20,782 nucleotides of DNA from the NCBI GenBank assembly GCA_032718475.1, contig JAUCBJ010004727.1, positions 1 to 20,782 on the forward strand, read 5' to 3'. The notes below the pieces were generated by a model that saw nothing but the letters and a program-made list of their open reading frames with translations, was not told where the DNA came from and searched no databases. The translations under genes were made by a program, and so were the position numbers. Source of the DNA: Nemertoderma westbladi. Its lineage: Eukaryota; Xenacoelomorpha; Nemertodermatida; Nemertodermatidae. Of this stretch, positions 17,967 through 20,782 are shown in pieces. Numbering within the stretch: the first letter of the stretch is position 1; each line of letters begins with the position of its first letter.

Positions 17967-19277
17967 TTATTTGGAACGCTGTCGCTTTTTGAATGCCATA
18001 ACGCTATCAATCCTCCATCCTTCAGTAATTTCCTTCCGCGCATTATTAAAGAATATGTTTACTATGGTACGATGAAGCATAGTGGCCTTCATCAGGTGCC
18101 TGTCGCAGAAAGTTATTGACATTGAAATGCCATACGCGTCCAAGAAATGCATCGCCGCCAAGCGAACTGGAATGCCAGACTTCAAAAGGAATCCCTCAGC
18201 GAAGTCTAACCTCGCAAAGCAATCTGCGACTAACTCTGTAAATGTAGTATTTGGTATGGTTAGCCCACCCCGATTGAGTATATCCATATAATCATCTGCC
18301 GATGTTGTCCCCACAGGTTCGTTCATATCAACTGGGTCTTCTAGAACGAATGAAGGGCAATGTTCACATAAGCCCTTTGATGACTTCTTCAGCTTTCTTG
18401 CTAAAAAGCCAGATATGTGTTTTACCACTTCTGTACTATCTGGTGACAATTCAGAAGATTTAATAGAACTAAAACGCGTTCTGCATTCCTAACCTCTCTC
18501 AAACTCACAAGGAATCTTCCACCACTCATCTGTCGATATTGGCTATACCGCAACTCCAGCGGGTCTGAATTAAATCTCGAAGTTAAGACATAATCATAAC
18601 CATCGACTAAAAGGTCATCGCAAAGGTCAGCCACTGAACGACATGTCTGTATCAAAGCAGCAGATGTATGTGGTGTTAAACTCTTTCCTCGCCACAACCG
18701 TGTATCAGTACCCACTGTCTTAAACCACTTCTCAACCCAATCAGGATCAGCTACATCACGGAGAAAGGTAGGTTTATTGTCGCCAGTCACTACAGCATTA
18801 CCCAGATAATTAGACTGGTGGAATCGTTGCTTGGAATTATTTATGACCCATTATTTATGAATGTGCAATTTAGCATCACATACATCTTTCATTACCAACA
18901 CAAATTCATCCACTAGCCAAACTGATGTTGCTGATATGACTGGCACAGCACGAACCACATAGGATTTTCCGTGTTTGGCACCCACTATCCATGAAACATA
19001 GAATTGCTTTGAACATGTTACCATCATCATTTACGCCAACAAATTCGCCCTGACTATAAGATGCCTCCATCTGTAACTTCATCTCATCACATACCAATGT
19101 GACATCGGCATCAAACAAACCATCCTCAACCATTCGGTGCAATGCTTTCATACTGTCAATGCCTCCCTTTTGCAGTTTATTTAGAAGTGTAAGGGATGGT
19201 AACTGAATTTCCCTTTTAAGCAGAGTATACGCCTGATAGGAAGTGTAACCGAGTCTAGCCGTAACATAATTATCCTG
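17967..19277 (-). pseudogene. P-element/THAP9-like transposase, frameshifted and internally deleted
   Basis: P transposases cut and paste DNA with an RNase-H-like catalytic core. Minus-strand pieces: (1) 19277 to about 18990, with ARLGYTSYQAYTLLKRE, GGIDSMKALHRM and LVCDEMKLQ; the Asp of CDEM is the likely first catalytic residue. (2) About 18990-18440 in a second frame, with KSYVVRAVP, then a UAA at 18853-18851, NSKQRFHQSNYLGNAV, GDNKPTFL, and SRFNSDPLELRYSQYRQMSGG, whose Glu in DPLE is the likely last catalytic acid. (3) 18449-17967 back in the first frame, with SGFLARKL, GLCEHCPSF and LNRGGLTIPN, the usual C-terminal domain. The block expected between the YVVRAVP and NSKQRF segments is mostly absent, so an internal deletion is inferred at about 18836-18860. 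The THAP DNA-binding domain is not found. Confidence 0.88.
18836..18860. repeat. 11-bp direct repeat at inferred deletion junction
   Basis: ATTATTTATGA occurs at 18836-18846 and again at 18850-18860. It lies exactly where the transposase jumps from its early catalytic region to the NSKQRF block and where the UAA arises. Short duplications are common at internal deletions of P elements; the link to this deletion is inferred. Confidence 0.6.
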
Positions 19278-19640
19278 TCAGCCTGTATGCGCGCCAGACA
19301 AGACATCTAAATGCGCGCCACACGCACCTTCGGATGCGCTCCACATGTTGAGCAAACTCTTCCTAACTTCCAACCTGGGCCTTACATAAACGTAATGCTG
19401 AAATCAGAAATGGCCTAACCCGAACACCTAAACCACATAAGGTAAACAGTACCGGTAGCTAAACGTTAAACAAGCAGTGGTACAGTACGGGTAGGTAGAG
19501 CTTATAGAGATATACCAGTCTGCCAGTACAGCTGTACAGCATACGGCAGTACGGCTGTATGGTACCTACATCGGTTCGGTGGCTGTGGCTGTCAGCGTGT
19601 AGTAAGCTGTGACTGGAATCAGGTCTGCAGGTAATGAATG

Positions 19641-19703
19641 AATGGCCTTAAATTTCTAGGCCTCTTAAGGTGGCCTGTTAGGCCGTATATATAGTAGGCC
19701 ATG
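19641..19703 (-). repeat. Right TIR of the P-type element, 63 bp
   Basis: This is the reverse complement of 17504-17566 with four mismatches, all in the inner 26 bp. The outer 37 bp are perfect. It is followed directly by the target duplication ATCCTAT. Confidence 0.93.
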
Positions 19704-19710
19704 ATCCTAT
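19704..19710. repeat. P-type element target-site duplication, right (ATCCTAT)
   Basis: The match to 17497-17503 fixes the element ends independently of the TIR alignment. Confidence 0.75.
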
Positions 19711-19804
19711 ACTGTATAGTAGATTCATTAATGGCACATTATTCATGCCGCCATGAGTGGTATGGAAGTAGGTTGACATGCCTCGTTAATGTTTGTAAAC
19801 CTCA

Positions 19805-19906
19805 TTAAGGGGGGTGGGCGCATTTTCTGACCAAAAAGACGAATTTTTGAAACATATCTTATCTGATGCAGAATTTCATGCTGAATCCAAATATGGAAAC
19901 CGTTTT
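19805..19906. repeat. Short dispersed repeat, copy 1
   Basis: A G-run, then GCGCATTTTCTGACCAAAAAG, ACGAATTTTTGAAACAT and CCAAATATGGAAACCGTTTTCC. The same series occurs at 20169-20262. Copy 1 has about 17 extra bases in the middle. No coding potential or element class is recognised. Confidence 0.8.
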
Positions 19907-20168
19907 CCACTCCGCCCCCGCCACTCGATTCAGGACACCTTGTTATCCCTTATTCGTTTGTTTCTAGCCTAACAATTTTTTCGCGCATCAACCCTATTAC
20001 AGCAACTAACAATAATGCACTTATTCTATAAAGTTCAATTATTTCACTAAAATGTCCTCTTACTTAATGTAGATGTGCTAAAATTGAATTAATTTTGTCT
20101 TTGTTCATGGCAACTAACTTACACCCTCGTATGGTAGCCCACACCATTCAGGACAACAAACAGTTAAT

Positions 20169-20186
20169 GGGGGGGGGGGGGGGGGG
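20169..20186 (+). repeat. Homopolymer run of 18 G
   Basis: Eighteen consecutive G at the left border of dispersed-repeat copy 2. Copy 1 has only GGGGGGTGGG at this place, so the run probably expanded after duplication. Its exact length may be unreliable. Confidence 0.95.
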
Positions 20187-20262
20187 TAGCGCATTTTCTG
20201 AACAAAAAGTCGAATTTTTGAAACATTTCATGCAGAATCCAAATATGGAAACCGTTTTCCCA
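20187..20262. repeat. Short dispersed repeat, copy 2
   Basis: AGCGCATTTTCTGAACAAAAAG, then TCGAATTTTTGAAACAT and CCAAATATGGAAACCGTTTTCC match 19812-19906 apart from a few substitutions and one indel. The sequences diverge right after CCGTTTTCC, marking the shared boundary. Confidence 0.8.
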
Positions 20263-20782
20263 TATCTTGCTTAGTTTTCGAGATATATGGGATAGAAGAT
20301 ACTGGATCCAATATATCGCAATATCGGTAAAGGAGATGAAGTTTGGGGTTTGCATTCAATTTCTGCAAATTTCTGTGCTCAGTGGTGCCAATTGGATGTC
20401 TCCACGAGAAAGAGCACAAAATTTTAATTGAGAAGTTATTTTTTTATGATTATTGGACCTGCTTGTCAGTTTATAAGACAACTTCAAGTCTCCGGAATGA
20501 AGACGGGACTCGAATAAGTGACTCTGCGGTCTTTGCGGGATTACACAGAATATACTTATCGGTCATTGGAGATCTTCAAAATGTATAATCTCCAGTTCTA
20601 GTGGTCGTATGAAGTTCGTTTTAGGCTCATTCGAAAGCTCTTTTCTTAGAGAACAAAGTTACCATTTGATTTAATACAAAATGGTTATGAAGCAACATAA
20701 CATGAATTTGGGTAAAATATGCCTTGCAAATTTTGTTCAAATTGTGATTGCTGAGACAGCCAAACCAAATGGTAACTTTGGT
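20263..20782. other. Right-edge spacer, no gene recognised
   Basis: Open stretches of 60-80 codons occur but have no recognisable domain. The last 130 bp contain a perfect inverted repeat that touches the window edge (listed separately). Confidence 0.5.
20654..20780. repeat. 15-bp perfect inverted repeat at right edge
   Basis: CAAAGTTACCATTTG (20654-20668) is the exact reverse complement of CAAATGGTAACTTTG (20766-20780), with 97 bp between. It could be the terminus of an element continuing outside the window, or a small foldback. Confidence 0.65.

Larger units (their letters stand above)
17504..19703 (-). mobile_element. 2200-bp P/THAP9-type DNA transposon, defective
   Basis: The element is bounded by 63-bp TIRs and a 7-bp target duplication. 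It carries a minus-strand transposase pseudogene related to P-element/THAP9 transposases. The termini start CATG, as the Drosophila P element does. Between the right TIR (from 19641) and the first recognisable transposase residue (19277) lie about 360 bp of leader-like sequence without a THAP domain, so the DNA-binding N-terminus seems to be missing. Between the left TIR and the transposase stop (17967) are 400 bp of AT-rich subterminal DNA. It is non-autonomous at best. Confidence 0.9.

Noticed and set aside
18422-19151. Transposase gaps as spliced introns rather than frameshifts
   Set aside because: The frames switch within a few bases with conserved residues on both sides (for example around 18990), leaving no room for an intron.

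Overview
This 20.8 kb window is repeat- and transposon-rich DNA from an animal genome, most likely an AT-rich invertebrate. I cannot name the species. No host protein-coding gene, tRNA, rRNA or CRISPR array is supportable. Almost everything recognisable is a mobile element or a tandem repeat: fragments of at least two, probably three, non-LTR retrotransposon (LINE) lineages, a P/THAP9-type DNA transposon, a MITE-like foldback element, a 21/73-bp minisatellite family, and a pure tetranucleotide satellite. Several apparent reading frames begin at GTG, TTG or CTG, which animals rarely use, so I judged frames by protein motifs rather than by start codons.

Layout. 1-2010 is an uninterrupted (TGAC)n array running off the left edge. 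2011-4195 is non-coding, with a diverged pair of G-rich/C-rich repeats and a perfect 13-bp hairpin. 4196-7440 is a minus-strand patchwork of decayed LINE pieces: an RTE-like reverse transcriptase (RT) 3' half, joined upstream to the endonuclease-linker region of a different LINE, then a faint RTE-like endonuclease fragment. 8193-8583 is a foldback element with 23-bp perfect terminal inverted repeats (TIRs). 10352-11126 is a second piece of the RTE-like RT, about 95% identical to the first.

11773-16955 is the most structured region. Two oppositely oriented arrays built on a 21-bp monomer flank about 336 bp, like a Foldback element. The right-hand array has expanded into a 73-bp higher-order repeat. 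A near-complete minus-strand LINE (12778-16651) sits inside it, with an A-tail and an 11-bp target-site duplication (TSD). Its ORF1 is intact. Its ORF2 is in the same frame as ORF1 across a single UAG, but is later broken by frameshifts and an in-frame stop.

17504-19703 is a 2200-bp P-type DNA transposon with 63-bp TIRs and a 7-bp TSD. Its transposase is decayed and internally deleted. The right end (19805-20782) holds two copies of a short dispersed repeat, one preceded by an 18-G run, and an inverted repeat at the window edge.

Nothing here works together as a pathway. The story is layered insertion: an old LINE patchwork, a foldback/minisatellite locus that grew, a LINE inserted into it, and a separate P-type insertion. 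I see no convincing new defence or metabolic system. The best leads are the ORF1-UAG-ORF2 arrangement, the foldback-to-satellite transition, and the P-type element.
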